Source: Hoeflea sp. (lineage in GTDB: Bacteria; Pseudomonadota; Alphaproteobacteria; Rhizobiales; Rhizobiaceae). From it: 64,000 bases of DNA. This document shows, piece after piece, positions 54,870-64,000 of the stretch. Within the stretch, counting starts at the first letter, position 1; each line of letters starts with the position of its first letter. The DNA is taken from positions 434,001 to 498,000 of the forward strand of contig JACKJT010000002.1 of assembly GCA_020637795.1 (NCBI GenBank), read 5' to 3'. Position numbers and translations under genes: made by a program. The notes beneath the pieces were generated by a model that worked only from the letters and a program-made list of their open reading frames with translations, did not search any database and was not told where the DNA came from.

Positions 54870-55628
54870 TTAGTCCTCCGCTTCACCCATCGGTGTCAAG
54901 AGACCGAGCTCTTCCAGGTCCATTTGGGTGATCGGATCCTCGTCCTCGGTCAGTTCGTCGCCGGAGGGTAGAAGCGGCGGCTGGAAGTTTGCGGGAACCC
55001 GACCCGACAGCAGCCCCGCGCCCTTGAGCTCGTCCATTCCGGGCAGGTCTCTGAGGTCTTCAAGGCCGAAATGATCGAGAAACGCCATCGTCGTGCCGTA
55101 GGTCACCGGCCGGCCCGGCGACCGCCGCCGGCCGCGCATCCTCACCCAGCCTGTCTCCAGAAGCACATCCAGCGTTCCCTTGGAGGTCGCCACGCCACGG
55201 ACATCCTCGATTTCCGCCCGCGTCACCGGCTGGTGATAGGCAATGGTCGACAGCACTTCGAGGCCGGCACGCGACAATTTCTTGACCTCGGTCTCGTCCT
55301 GCCGGATCAGGAAGCCCAGGTCGGCCGCGGTGCGGAACGCCCAGGCATCGCCGATCCGGACCAGATTGACGCCACGCGAGGCATAACGCTCGGCCAACCG
55401 CTCCATCACCACACCCACCGGCGTGTCCTGCGGCAGCTTGCCGGCAATCAGTTTCTCCGCAACCGGTTCACTCGAGGCAAACACCAGCGCTTCGGCGATG
55501 CGTTCCGCCTCGTGCAGGGCTCGTTCCTTGAGCGCTTCCAGAGCGTCCGATCCCATCGAATTGTCCTCTGCGTCATCCGCATCTGCCCCGAAAGCGAACG
55601 CGGCGCTGTGGCCAGGGTCCATTGTCAT
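54870..55628 (-). CDS. scpB: Segregation and condensation protein B (ScpB)
   Basis: A 252-residue kite-type winged-helix protein of the SMC-ScpAB condensin. Core segments are IAEALVFASSEPV, EVLSTIAYHQPVTRAEIEDVRG and TYGTTMAFLDHFGLEDLRDLP. The start ATG overlaps the scpA stop as ATGA, so the two partners are made together. The N-terminal 25 and C-terminal 45 residues are acidic extensions compared with Bacillus ScpB. Confidence 0.95.
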   Translation of the reverse strand: MTMDPGHSAAFAFGADADDAEDNSMGSDALEALKERALHEAERIAEALVFASSEPVAEKLIAGKLPQDTPVGVVMERLAERYASRGVNLVRIGDAWAFRTAADLGFLIRQDETEVKKLSRAGLEVLSTIAYHQPVTRAEIEDVRGVATSKGTLDVLLETGWVRMRGRRRSPGRPVTYGTTMAFLDHFGLEDLRDLPGMDELKGAGLLSGRVPANFQPPLLPSGDELTEDEDPITQMDLEELGLLTPMGEAED

Positions 55629-56488
55629 GCTTTGCTCCCTGCGCTGACGGCTGTGTGCTGCGACCGTCGCATGAAGATTGGCTGGAACGCTCCATCCTGA
55701 CGAATTTCAAGCCGCCCTTCCCGCACCATCTCGAGACTGGCGGCAAACGAGCTGGCAATCGCCGTTGTCCGCTCTTCCGGATCGGACAGATAGCGCAGCA
55801 GATACTGGTCCAGCGCGGTCCAGTCCGCGAGCTCGCCGATCAGCCGGAACAGGATCACCCGGGCATCGCTGAGCGACCAGACGCGCCGGCGCGAGATCGT
55901 AACCTGGGTGACGGTCTGGCGCTGTTTTTGCGCGGCATAGGCCGTCAGAAGGTCATATAGTGTCGCCTCGAAGCTTGAAGTCTTGTCGATCACCATCGGT
56001 TCGGGGGCGCCGCGCGCAAACACGTCGCGGCCCAGCCGGTTGCGGTTGACCAGCCGGGTCGCCGCTTCCCGCATCGCTTCCAGCCGCTTGAGCCGGAAGG
56101 CGAGCTGTGCGGCCATTTCCTCGCCGCTCGGCTCGTCGCCCTTGGATGCCTGCGGGATCAGCAGCTTTGACTTGAGATAGGCGAGCCAGGCCGCCATCAC
56201 CAGGTAATCGGCCGCAAGCTCGAGCCTGAGCGCGCGGGCCTTTTCCACGAATTGCAGATATTGTTCGGCCAGCGCCAGCACCGAAATCCGCGCCAGATCC
56301 ACCCGCTGCGTGCGCGCCAGGTGCAACAGCAGATCGAGCGGACCTTCAAAACCCGCGACATCGATCACCAGCGCCGGATCACCGGTTGCCCGGTCAGCGG
56401 CGACGTCTTCCCACATGACGTCCATGGGCGTCCTGCCCTGGGCCGTCTTGCCGGGATTGCCACCGCTTTGCCGGTTGCCGCTGTTCAC
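55625..56488 (-). CDS. scpA: Segregation and condensation protein A (ScpA)
   Basis: A 287-residue kleisin of the SMC-ScpAB complex, which bridges SMC heads. The N-terminal SMC-neck binding domain is FEGPLDLLLHLARTQRVDLA; YLQFVEKARALRLELAADYLVMAAWLAYLKSK is the helical middle (here in two parts); the C-terminal winged helix is about 210-265. It starts with GTG at 56488; an ATG (MDVMWEDVAA) 21 codons downstream is also possible. It lies 25 bases after nagZ. Confidence 0.93.
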   Translation of the reverse strand: MNSGNRQSGGNPGKTAQGRTPMDVMWEDVAADRATGDPALVIDVAGFEGPLDLLLHLARTQRVDLARISVLALAEQYLQFVEKARALRLELAADYLVMAAWLAYLKSKLLIPQASKGDEPSGEEMAAQLAFRLKRLEAMREAATRLVNRNRLGRDVFARGAPEPMVIDKTSSFEATLYDLLTAYAAQKQRQTVTQVTISRRRVWSLSDARVILFRLIGELADWTALDQYLLRYLSDPEERTTAIASSFAASLEMVREGRLEIRQDGAFQPIFMRRSQHTAVSAGSKA

Positions 56489-56512
56489 ACCTGCCGCCTT
56501 TCACATCTCGGG

Positions 56513-57529
56513 TTAGGAGGCTGCCATCAACCCCTCGAATTCTTCGCGCAATGCCGCCTCGTCGCTGTCATCGGGAGCGCGGAAGGCCGCCATAACGTCC
56601 CTGGCCCGCCGCAAGCTCTCGCCATCAAGCTCCGGGGTGACCGACGCCACCGCTTCCATTTCGGCCCGATCGCCATTGCAGTGCAATGTGACATCGCATC
56701 CCGCGGCAAGAATTGCACTGGTCCTTGTGGCGAAATCCCCAGAAAGCGCGTTCATCGACACGTCGTCGGACATCAAGAGCCCGTCGAAGCCGATTTCGCC
56801 GCGGATCACCTCATCGACCACGCGACGCGACGTCGTCGCCGGATTGTCCGGATCGATATCGGTGAACACCACATGCGCCGACATCGCCATCGCCTCACCG
56901 GCAAGCGCCTTGAACGGGATGAAGTCGCGTGCAGACAAGTCCGCGCGGGATGCATTCACATGCGGCAATTCATGGTGCGTGTCGGCGCCGGCGCGTCCAT
57001 GGCCGGGAATATGCTTGATCACCGGCAGCATGCCGCCGGCCTTCAGCCCTTCCGCTGCCGCCGCCCCCAAGGCGCACACCACTTCCGGCGTGATCCCGTA
57101 GGCGCGGCTGCCGATCACCTCGTGTCCGCCGGGCGAAGGCACATCCAGCACCGGCAGGCAGTCGACGGTAATTCCCAGCGGATGAAGATCAAAGGCATGC
57201 AGCCGTGACATAATCCAGGTCGCACGCAGGCCGGCGTCCCGGTTGGCCAGGTAAAGCGCGCCGAGATCCGCCCCGGAAGGATATTGCGGCACCAGCGGCG
57301 GCTTGAACCGCTGTACCCGCCCGCCTTCCTGGTCGATCAGCACTGGTGCGTCGGGACGTCCGACGCTTTCACGCAGGCTGGCGGTCAGGTCCGCGACCTG
57401 GGCAAGGCTTGCGATGTTGCGGCCGAAGAGAATGAAGCCCCAAGGCCTGGTTTCGGCAAAGAAGGATGCTTCCTCGGCAAGAAGCTCGGGTCCCGCGCAC
57501 CCGAATATGACTGCTTTTGATTCGCTCAT
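56513..57529 (-). CDS. nagZ: Beta-N-acetylhexosaminidase NagZ
   Basis: A 338-residue cytoplasmic glycoside hydrolase family 3 enzyme. It removes GlcNAc from anhydromuropeptides in peptidoglycan recycling. The GH3 NagZ signature is KHIPGHGRAGADTHHELP near residue 180, holding the catalytic Asp-His dyad; DQEGGRVQRF near residue 66 and FDGLLMSDDVSMNAL with the nucleophile Asp are also intact. A terminator of the SPOR gene lies just upstream, so it probably has its own promoter. It leads into scpAB. Confidence 0.95.
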   Translation of the reverse strand: MSESKAVIFGCAGPELLAEEASFFAETRPWGFILFGRNIASLAQVADLTASLRESVGRPDAPVLIDQEGGRVQRFKPPLVPQYPSGADLGALYLANRDAGLRATWIMSRLHAFDLHPLGITVDCLPVLDVPSPGGHEVIGSRAYGITPEVVCALGAAAAEGLKAGGMLPVIKHIPGHGRAGADTHHELPHVNASRADLSARDFIPFKALAGEAMAMSAHVVFTDIDPDNPATTSRRVVDEVIRGEIGFDGLLMSDDVSMNALSGDFATRTSAILAAGCDVTLHCNGDRAEMEAVASVTPELDGESLRRARDVMAAFRAPDDSDEAALREEFEGLMAAS

Positions 57530-57591
57530 GGCGCAATGGTAGTCGAACTGTGGGCATTTGACAGTCGGGCATCACCGGAAGGGCCGATAGG

Positions 57592-57618
57592 AAAAGGCCG
57601 CGCATCAGGTGCGCAGCC
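57592..57618 (-). terminator. Intrinsic terminator of the SPOR gene
   Basis: On the minus strand a nine-pair stem with one G-U wobble (57610-57618 with 57596-57604) and a five-base loop is followed by TTTTCC, 20 bases after the stop of the SPOR gene. Confidence 0.8.
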
Positions 57619-57637
57619 TCTTTGATTCAGCGCGCAA

Positions 57638-60600
57638 TCAGCGCGAGACGAAGCAGCTGCCGCCCGCGGCCTTGTAGCGGCTGCAAAGCGCATTGGCCTG
57701 GTCCCGGGTGCCGGCAGGTATCCTGACCCGGTGAAACACGCCCTTGCCCGGAATGTCCGCCCGCTGGATGTCGACACCCAGCCCGCCCAGCACCGAACTG
57801 TAGCGGTCCGACAGGGTCCGCCACGACGCCTGCGCGCCTTCCGCAGTCGGTTGGGAGGCAATCTGCACGTAGTAGCCGCCCGGATTGGCAGCGGGTGCGG
57901 CGGCGGCAGGAGCCGAAGCAACGGCAACCGGCTCAGCTGCGGCGGGTGCCGCCGGCACGGCGGGCGCGGCAGGCGCAGCGCCGACCCGTCCGCCCTGGCT
58001 GACGGTTCCGACCACGTTGACCGGCTGGTCCGCCGGACGGCCTTGCGGAACCGGCGCATTGGTCACCGGCCGGATCGGCTGGGTCTTGACCACACGCACC
58101 GGGGCAACAGTGCCCTCGGTCGCGGCTACATCCGTGGGGGCTGCCTGCTCCGGCTCGGACGCGGCGGTCCCGGCCGGCTGCTGTTCCACCGTCTCCGGCG
58201 TCTGTGCCGCTTCGGCGTCGGGTGCTGTTTCCGGCGCGGCTGCGACCAGCGTCTGCGGTATCGCTTCGGGAGCCGAGACCTCCGGCTCCGGCACTTCCCG
58301 CGCCACGATGGAACCATCCGGCTTGACGATCATGGTGCGCACCTTGCGCGGAGACACAACCGGCGCCGACGCCTCATTCGGGGTGGCTTCGTCCGCGCCG
58401 CTGTCGGCCGACAGCCGTTCCTCGGATTTGACGGCGAAGTCCGACCGGCCTTCAAGCGGCAGGATTTCCGGATCGAGTGTCCGCTGGACCACATCCACCG
58501 GTTCTTCCGCCGAATTCACCAGCGCCGGCTGCCCGGGGGAAGCTCCGTCGCCGCCGGCGACACGGTCATAAACTGCCTTGTCCTGGTTGGGGACGGTTAC
58601 GCCGCCCGGATTTTCGGGAAGCACCTTGACCGGATCCTTGTCCGCCCGGATGATCCGCGGACCGCCGTCAGCGGTCGTCTCGTCACCCGACAGCATGCTC
58701 CAGCCAAAGGCGGCAACGCCGGCCAGCAACGCAAGCCCCAGAACCGCGACGGCGACAACCGGACCTCGCGAACCGTTCTCGGTGCGCTCATGCCGGCCCG
58801 CCATGTCCCCGGCGACGTCACCCTCGCCATTCCTGCCATCCCCGGCATGACCCGCAGCCGCGAAACCGGACTGATCGACACCGGCACCAAGCTCGCGCTC
58901 CAGTGCAATGTAATCATCCGACACTTCGTAGCCGCGCGAGGTTGTTGCAGCCCGGCTCCACTCTTCGGTCGAGCCGAAAGTGGCGCCTGCGGGGTCAACC
59001 GGATGCTCGTCCAAACCGGGTTCATTGCGATCGATGATGTCGGCGAACTCGCGTTCGATCTCGGTTTCGTAATCCGGCTCGAACGGCTGAGGCTCGTCAT
59101 GCACCAGTTCGGGAACGTCGATATCGGTGACGATCTCGACCGTTTCGTCGGACTCGGCAATCAGCTCCGCATCGAAATAATAGTCCGAAGAGCCGGCAGG
59201 TGATCCACCCGGCTGCACGACGTGCTCGCTGGTATCAAAACCGTCAAGCCAGTCGCCCTGCTCCGGCTCGGCGGATCCGCCGCCATACTCGGACCCCATG
59301 CCAGCGGCCCCCGCGGCAGGCGTAGCTTGCGCAACCTGGTCTTCGTCTTCCGGCACGAGACCGAGAAAGGCTTCCGCCAATTCATCCCGCTGCTTCGGCT
59401 GATCGATTTCCGGGGTGTCCGACAACCAGTCATCGACCTCGGCAACACGCTTTTCCGGACGATCCGCCTCTACCTCAAGCGGTTCGGCCCAGTCATCGTC
59501 AGACCCGTCGAAACTGTCGGCCAGCACCTGTTCCAGATCGAGTTCGAAATCATCCGCGGCATCCACCCTCGCATCGAGCGCTTCCGCCCCCCGCTCGGGC
59601 AGACCGAACATGTCGCCAAGCTCACCGTCGAGTTCATCGGCGGCAGCTTCTTCGATCTTGTCGAGAGACCAATCGACGGAATCGTCATCGGAAGGTTCGC
59701 CATCGGGCTCTGCGCCGCTGCTGAACTCCACGTCATCGTTGATCGCGGCGAGCAGTTCCTCGGCAGCGTCATCAAATATCGCGACCTCGTCATCGAGCGT
59801 GTCGTCATTCAGCGCATCGAGAGCGGTTTCGACATCGAAATCAGCCACTGCTTCGCGCGCACCGGTTTGCGCAGCGTCACCGGTGTCATCACTGTCTTCG
59901 CCGATTTCAACTTCCTGCTTGAAGACATCGAGTTCGGTGGACAGATACTCCTCGAAGTCCAGCGCGGCCTCATCGCGATCGGCCTCAGGCTGCTCTTCAG
60001 CCGCTACCGGCGCGACATCGGCGCTGTCCGGACCGAAGGAAGGCTTCGAACGCAGATCAAACCGAACCATGTCGGCAAGAACCTCGTCCCCGATCGCGTC
60101 ATCCGCATCCTCCGCCGGCGCTGCCCCGGTATCTGCCGCGATCTCGCTTCCGGCAGCATCCGCTACCGCTTCGTCGGTCTGTCGAGCATCCATAGCATCC
60201 GGCTGCGGCTCATTCGCCGGCTGAACCGACACGGGCTCATCCAGATCGGACGTCATCATCCATTCGCCGTCATCATCGATCGGCATATCCGGCCCCTGGT
60301 CGAGATCCAGATCGTCCGGGTGCTCGACCGGAAATTCGTTTTCAATGGCTTGCAGCAGGGCATCGGACGACCGCCCCTCGACCGAAAGGAAATCAGCGCT
60401 ATCGAGCGCCGGCACATCCTCAACGGGATAATCTGCCTGAAGATCGTCCGCCTGACGATCGTAGGGAGCATCTCTGTCCGCGGCCGGCAGCGCTTGCTCT
60501 GGCTCCGGATCATAGACCGTGTCGGCCAGTACAGCATCGAGAGCTTCGTCGGCCTCGATCCGGTCCAGCTCGTCGATGGAAGGCGCCTGCGGCACGTCGA

Positions 60601-60778
60601 GCTCGCGCATCAATTCCGCCTCGAGATCGAATTCACTCGACTCGGGGAATTCGTCGGTCTTCGCCGTATCCTCGGATGGCCGCTCGTAACCGATGATCCT
60701 GGCAAGTTCCGCCAAAGGATCATCGATTTCGGCATCCGGATGCGGGGACCGGGCGTTGTTATCGAATTGATCAGCCAT
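57638..60778 (-). CDS. SPOR domain protein with very long acidic cytoplasmic region
   Basis: A 1046-residue single-pass protein. Residues 1-670 are extremely rich in Asp and Glu with few aromatic residues, and look disordered. One membrane helix (about 672-695) is followed by a Pro/Ala-rich periplasmic linker of about 270 residues and a C-terminal SPOR domain (about 970-1046: GGYYVQIASQPTAEGAQASW, SRYKAAGGSCFVSR). SPOR domains bind denuded glycan at the septum, so a division role is likely. The bitopic inside-out order matches FtsN, but an acidic cytoplasmic part this long is unusual. It follows argS by 60 bases. Confidence 0.9.
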   Translation of the reverse strand: MADQFDNNARSPHPDAEIDDPLAELARIIGYERPSEDTAKTDEFPESSEFDLEAELMRELDVPQAPSIDELDRIEADEALDAVLADTVYDPEPEQALPAADRDAPYDRQADDLQADYPVEDVPALDSADFLSVEGRSSDALLQAIENEFPVEHPDDLDLDQGPDMPIDDDGEWMMTSDLDEPVSVQPANEPQPDAMDARQTDEAVADAAGSEIAADTGAAPAEDADDAIGDEVLADMVRFDLRSKPSFGPDSADVAPVAAEEQPEADRDEAALDFEEYLSTELDVFKQEVEIGEDSDDTGDAAQTGAREAVADFDVETALDALNDDTLDDEVAIFDDAAEELLAAINDDVEFSSGAEPDGEPSDDDSVDWSLDKIEEAAADELDGELGDMFGLPERGAEALDARVDAADDFELDLEQVLADSFDGSDDDWAEPLEVEADRPEKRVAEVDDWLSDTPEIDQPKQRDELAEAFLGLVPEDEDQVAQATPAAGAAGMGSEYGGGSAEPEQGDWLDGFDTSEHVVQPGGSPAGSSDYYFDAELIAESDETVEIVTDIDVPELVHDEPQPFEPDYETEIEREFADIIDRNEPGLDEHPVDPAGATFGSTEEWSRAATTSRGYEVSDDYIALERELGAGVDQSGFAAAGHAGDGRNGEGDVAGDMAGRHERTENGSRGPVVAVAVLGLALLAGVAAFGWSMLSGDETTADGGPRIIRADKDPVKVLPENPGGVTVPNQDKAVYDRVAGGDGASPGQPALVNSAEEPVDVVQRTLDPEILPLEGRSDFAVKSEERLSADSGADEATPNEASAPVVSPRKVRTMIVKPDGSIVAREVPEPEVSAPEAIPQTLVAAAPETAPDAEAAQTPETVEQQPAGTAASEPEQAAPTDVAATEGTVAPVRVVKTQPIRPVTNAPVPQGRPADQPVNVVGTVSQGGRVGAAPAAPAVPAAPAAAEPVAVASAPAAAAPAANPGGYYVQIASQPTAEGAQASWRTLSDRYSSVLGGLGVDIQRADIPGKGVFHRVRIPAGTRDQANALCSRYKAAGGSCFVSR

Positions 60779-60838
60779 GCATCACTCACATACTCTCGCA
60801 CACTCTAATGCCAGAGCAATGTGGGGAAAAGGTGTCGT

Positions 60839-62599
60839 TCAGCGCATTTCTTCGGGCGCGTCAGTCCCGGTAATCGCGAGACCTGACTTCAACACCGACG
60901 CTACTGCGTACACCAGACCCAACCTGGCAATTGTCGATTGTCTGTTTTTATCATTAACAAACCGCAAACCCGGCTCATCACGGCCCTTGTTCCAGTGCGC
61001 ATGCAGCAGGCTGGCAAGCTCATAGAGATAGAAAGCCACCCGGTGCGGCTCCTGTCCGGAGGCCGCGGCCTCGATCATCCTGGGGTACTCGCCGAGCTTG
61101 GCAATCAGCGCCAGTTCGCTCTCGTGGGCGAGATCCGACAGATCAGCCGAGGCCAGCGTTTCGGGCGACAGGTCGAGATCCGGGAAGGTCTCGACGGCCT
61201 GCCGCATCACCGACGCACAGCGGGCGTGGGCGTACTGCACGTAAAAGACCGGGTTGTCCTTGGAATGTTCGGTCACCTTGGCGAAATCGAAGTCGAGCGA
61301 TTCCGAACTCTTGCGGTAGAGCATCATGAATCGCACCGAATCGACACCCACCTCGTCGACAACGTCGCGAAGCGTGACGAAATCGCCCGACCGCTTCGAC
61401 ATGCGCACCGGCTCGCCGTTGCGGTAGATCTTGACCAGCTGGCAAAGCAGCACCGTCAGCTTCGCTTCACCCGCCGAGACTGCCTTGGCAACAGCCTCGA
61501 GCCGCTTGATGTAGCCGCCATGATCGGCGCCCAGCACGTAGATCATCTCGCTGAAGCCGCGCTCGAACTTGTCGCGGAAATAGGCAACATCGGCGGCGAA
61601 ATAGGTGTAGCTGCCATCCGACTTGATCAGCGGCCGGTCGATATCGTCACCAACTTCGGTCGACCGGAACAATGTCTGCTCGCGGTCTTCCCAGTCCTCG
61701 GGCGACTGGCCCTTCGGCGGCGGCAGCTTGCCCTTGTAGACATGGCCCTTGAAGGTCAGGTCGTTGATCGCGTTGCGGATCGCGCGTTCGCCGTCGGCAT
61801 GCAGGCTGCGCTCGGAGAAGAACACATCGTGCTCGACATTGAGCGCCTTCAGATCGGACCGGATCATGTCCATCATCGCATCGATCGTGCGGTCCTTGAT
61901 CAGCGCCATCCGCTCGGCTTCCGGCATCGTCCTGAGCGAGGTGCCGAACTCGCCGGCCAGGTTCTGCCCCACCGGCACCAGGTAATCGCCGGGATAGAGC
62001 CCTGCCGGGATTTCACCGATGTCCTCGCCAAGCGCCTCGCGGTATCTCAGGTAGACCGATTTCGCCAGCACGTCGATCTGCGATCCGGCGTCGTTGATGT
62101 AGTATTCCTTGGTCACCTGGTAGCCGGCAAACCCCATCAGGTTGGCCAGCGCATCGCCGACAACCGCGCCGCGGCAATGGCCAACATGCATCGGCCCGGT
62201 CGGGTTCGCGGACACATATTCGACATTGACCTTGCGGTCCGCACCCAGGGTGGACCGGCCATAGTCGGTGCCTTCCCGGATGATTGTCGACACCAGCCGG
62301 CGCCAGAACGCAGCCGTCAGCCTGAAATTTAGAAAGCCGGGACCGGCCACACTTGTCTCCGACACGTCGGCGTCGCCAGCGAACTGGGCCGCGATCATGT
62401 CCGCCAGCGCCCGTGGATTCATGCCCAGCGGCTTGGCCAGCACCATCGCTGCATTGGTCGAGATATCGCCATGCGCCGGATCCCGCGGCGGCTCGACGGT
62501 CAATCTCTCGAAGCTGACTTCGCCGCCCTTGTCCCTGACCACATCAAGCGCCTCGACGGCCTGCTTGATTCTGCTTTCGAAGTCCTTGAACACATTCAT
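60839..62599 (-). CDS. argS: Arginyl-tRNA synthetase
   Basis: A 586-residue class I synthetase. The HIGH-type motif is PTGPMHVGHCRGAVVGDALANL (shown in part by GPMHVGHCRG), and the KMSKS-equivalent is RMSKRSGDFVTLRDVVDEVG (MSKRSG). The N-terminal tRNA D-loop domain and C-terminal anticodon-binding domain (YVQYAHARCASVMRQ) are present. The frame is open to 62653; ATG 62599 (MNVFKDFESRIKQ) is the family start. Between dgt and the SPOR gene. Confidence 0.96.
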   Translation of the reverse strand: MNVFKDFESRIKQAVEALDVVRDKGGEVSFERLTVEPPRDPAHGDISTNAAMVLAKPLGMNPRALADMIAAQFAGDADVSETSVAGPGFLNFRLTAAFWRRLVSTIIREGTDYGRSTLGADRKVNVEYVSANPTGPMHVGHCRGAVVGDALANLMGFAGYQVTKEYYINDAGSQIDVLAKSVYLRYREALGEDIGEIPAGLYPGDYLVPVGQNLAGEFGTSLRTMPEAERMALIKDRTIDAMMDMIRSDLKALNVEHDVFFSERSLHADGERAIRNAINDLTFKGHVYKGKLPPPKGQSPEDWEDREQTLFRSTEVGDDIDRPLIKSDGSYTYFAADVAYFRDKFERGFSEMIYVLGADHGGYIKRLEAVAKAVSAGEAKLTVLLCQLVKIYRNGEPVRMSKRSGDFVTLRDVVDEVGVDSVRFMMLYRKSSESLDFDFAKVTEHSKDNPVFYVQYAHARCASVMRQAVETFPDLDLSPETLASADLSDLAHESELALIAKLGEYPRMIEAAASGQEPHRVAFYLYELASLLHAHWNKGRDEPGLRFVNDKNRQSTIARLGLVYAVASVLKSGLAITGTDAPEEMR

Positions 62600-62665
62600 G
62601 GGTAAAGTCCGGAAATGACGGAAAAACGGGGGCGAAACGACTGCCCGCCCCAAGGTGAGCGCTGC

Positions 62666-63871
62666 CTATCGCAATTCCGGCGTATCGTCAAACAAGCGCC
62701 GGTGCGCGGCGATCGCGTAGGTGTCGGTCATTCCTGCAAGGTAATCCCTGACCTTGCGCGCCCGCATGTCCACGGCCATCTCCTCGATCCCCGCATGCCG
62801 GTGCTTCTCCCCCATGGCCGACGGATCGGCCATGAAGGCCGTGAACAGGTCGCGGACGATGCGGGTGGCTGACGCCCTCACCCGCATGACGTCGGGATGA
62901 CGGTAGAGATGACGATACAGGAACGCCTTGATGTGCTGGTCGGCCTCGACGAATTCGTCCGAGAAATGCGCCATCGTCCGCCCCGCGTGACGCACGTCAT
63001 CGGCCGTTTGCGGCTTGATCTCCTCGATATGCGCCTGGGTGACAGCAATCACGTCCTCTACCATCCGGGTGATCTGCCGCCGCATCACCTCGTGGATCAG
63101 CCTCGGCTCCTCAAGACCGGGATACCGGTCCCGGACCTCTGCCAGCAGACGCGAAATCAGCGGCAGCTCCTCCAGCATTTCCAGCGTGATCAGCCCGGAC
63201 CGCAGACCGTCGTCGATGTCATGGGTGTTGTAGGCGATATCATCGGCGATCGCCGCGACCTGGGATTCGAGGCTCGAATGAGTCGCAAGCCACAGGTCGT
63301 GAGCGGCATTGTACAGGGCGATCGGCTCCGGCACCGGCTTGCTGCCCTCAGCGATCAGCGGTCCGTTGTGCTTGACCAGCCCCTCGAGCGTCTCCCAGGT
63401 CAGGTTGAGCCCGTCGAAATCGGCGTAGCGTTGCTCGAGCTTGGTGACGATGCGCAGCGATTGCGCGTTGTGATCGAAGCCGCCGGCATCCGCCATCAGC
63501 TCATCGAGCGCCTCTTCCCCGGTATGGCCGAACGGCGTGTGGCCGAAATCATGCACCAGCGCCACGCCCTCCGCTAGGTCCTCATCGAGCTTCAGCGCCC
63601 GTGCAAGAGCGCGCGCGATCTGCGCCACCTCGATGGTGTGGGTCAACCGGGTGCGGTAGTGATCGCCTTCGTGGGCGACGAAAACCTGGGTCTTGTGCTT
63701 GAGCCGCCTGAACGCGGTGGTGTGGATGATCCGGTCGCGGTCGCGCTGAAACTCCGAGCGGGTCGGGCTCACCGGTTCGGCAAACAGCCGCCCGCGGCTC
63801 GACCACGGGTCAACCGCCCAGGGCGCACGCGCCGTGGTTCCGAACCCCAGTTGCTTGATGTCAATTTCCAT
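62666..63871 (-). CDS. dgt: Deoxyguanosinetriphosphate triphosphohydrolase-like protein
   Basis: A 401-residue HD-domain dNTPase. It would hydrolyse dNTPs to deoxynucleosides and tripolyphosphate. The HD metal motifs are RLTHTIEVAQIARAL (first His), VHDFGHTPFGHTGEEAL (His-Asp) and an Asp in DDIAYNTHDIDDGL. RDRDRIIHTTAFRRLKHKTQVF (split here as RDRDRIIHTTAFRRLKH) is the family N-terminal signature. ATG 63871 with GGGA five bases upstream is preferred over an upstream start at 63895. It is the first gene of the leftward series seen here. Confidence 0.94.
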   Translation of the reverse strand: MEIDIKQLGFGTTARAPWAVDPWSSRGRLFAEPVSPTRSEFQRDRDRIIHTTAFRRLKHKTQVFVAHEGDHYRTRLTHTIEVAQIARALARALKLDEDLAEGVALVHDFGHTPFGHTGEEALDELMADAGGFDHNAQSLRIVTKLEQRYADFDGLNLTWETLEGLVKHNGPLIAEGSKPVPEPIALYNAAHDLWLATHSSLESQVAAIADDIAYNTHDIDDGLRSGLITLEMLEELPLISRLLAEVRDRYPGLEEPRLIHEVMRRQITRMVEDVIAVTQAHIEEIKPQTADDVRHAGRTMAHFSDEFVEADQHIKAFLYRHLYRHPDVMRVRASATRIVRDLFTAFMADPSAMGEKHRHAGIEEMAVDMRARKVRDYLAGMTDTYAIAAHRRLFDDTPELR

Positions 63872-64000
63872 GCCTATCCCGTCAACAGGCGCCAATCAGA
63901 TCCCGACTCAGTCCGTCCAAGCATTGACGCCGGGCCAGCGCCTTCATACCTATAGAGCAACTGATTTGAAACCTGTCTCTTCCGGACCTTGACCCCGGCA
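63872..64000. other. Region upstream of dgt at the window edge
   Basis: These 129 bases hold no supported gene and presumably carry the dgt promoter. In rhizobia I recall an erpA-type gene diverging here, but it is beyond the window. Confidence 0.4.

Noticed and set aside
59222..60808. A 528-codon open frame on the plus strand opposite the SPOR gene
   Set aside because: It lies antisense to the acidic region, whose GAT/GAC/GAA-rich codons keep the opposite frame open; no ribosome site or family resemblance.

Overview
This 64 kb window looks like chromosomal core sequence of an alphaproteobacterium of the order Hyphomicrobiales (Rhizobiales). The evidence is a four-gene rhizobial-type general amino acid ABC transporter (aapJQMP), a fused secDF next to yajC, DUF3126 and DUF1127 small proteins, a cluster running from dgt and argS through nagZ, scpAB, tatABC and serS to surE, pcm and an nlpD-like gene, and high GC throughout. 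A Hoeflea- or Phyllobacterium-like organism is my best guess from gene content and is not proven. I see no insertion sequence, prophage, plasmid function or CRISPR array.

Layout. 1-4.5 kb: a partial unknown gene, DUF3126, cysE, an enoyl-CoA hydratase-family gene and two coupled alpha/beta hydrolases. 4.6-10.6 kb: a small zinc-ribbon protein, a FAD monooxygenase and aapJQMP with an attenuator-like hairpin. 11-15.6 kb: a MetC-like lyase and a three-gene signalling operon (LuxR-type regulator, lone receiver, four-PAS histidine kinase). 15.7-19.8 kb: tRNA-Arg, tRNA-Pro, an NDUFS4-like protein, DUF192, a double cold-shock protein, gloA, an M15 peptidase lipoprotein and tRNA-Glu. 20-26.4 kb: recJ, glpX, hom, an aminotransferase and a lipoprotein. 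26.5-32.6 kb: phaC, sfsA, map, radC and an FeS photolyase, the last two meeting inside an inverted repeat. 32.7-36.3 kb: tig, tRNA-Leu and the DUF2157/GDYXXLXY pair. 36.5-37.9 kb: three tandem DUF1127 genes. 37.9-43 kb: trmFO, two unknown proteins, a sterol desaturase-family protein, and homologues of the complex I assembly factors NDUFAF6 and NDUFAF3. 43-47 kb: secDF, yajC and a DUF815 ATPase. 47-64 kb: a long leftward series from dgt to nlpD.

The most interesting region is 36.5-37.9 kb. Each of three DUF1127 genes has the same bipartite upstream element (TTGCRCTGCACAAA, nine bases, then a -10-like NRCRCCTAYAT) at identical spacing. The first gene is followed by three consecutive hairpins, each presenting CCTCCTCC in its loop; the third is an intrinsic terminator. 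This matches the architecture of the CcaF1-CcsR locus of Rhodobacter sphaeroides and the cuckoo sRNA family, so I call it a DUF1127-plus-anti-Shine-Dalgarno sRNA locus.

A second theme is that four small genes scattered over the window are homologues of mitochondrial complex I accessory or assembly factors (NDUFS6-, NDUFS4-, NDUFAF3- and NDUFAF6-like). The envelope is a third: SecDF-YajC, TatABC, a degenerate LytM protein (NlpD-like), NagZ, an M15 peptidase and a very acidic SPOR protein all act on export or peptidoglycan. Start codons were chosen by Shine-Dalgarno sequences and family length; many differ from the longest possible reading frame.
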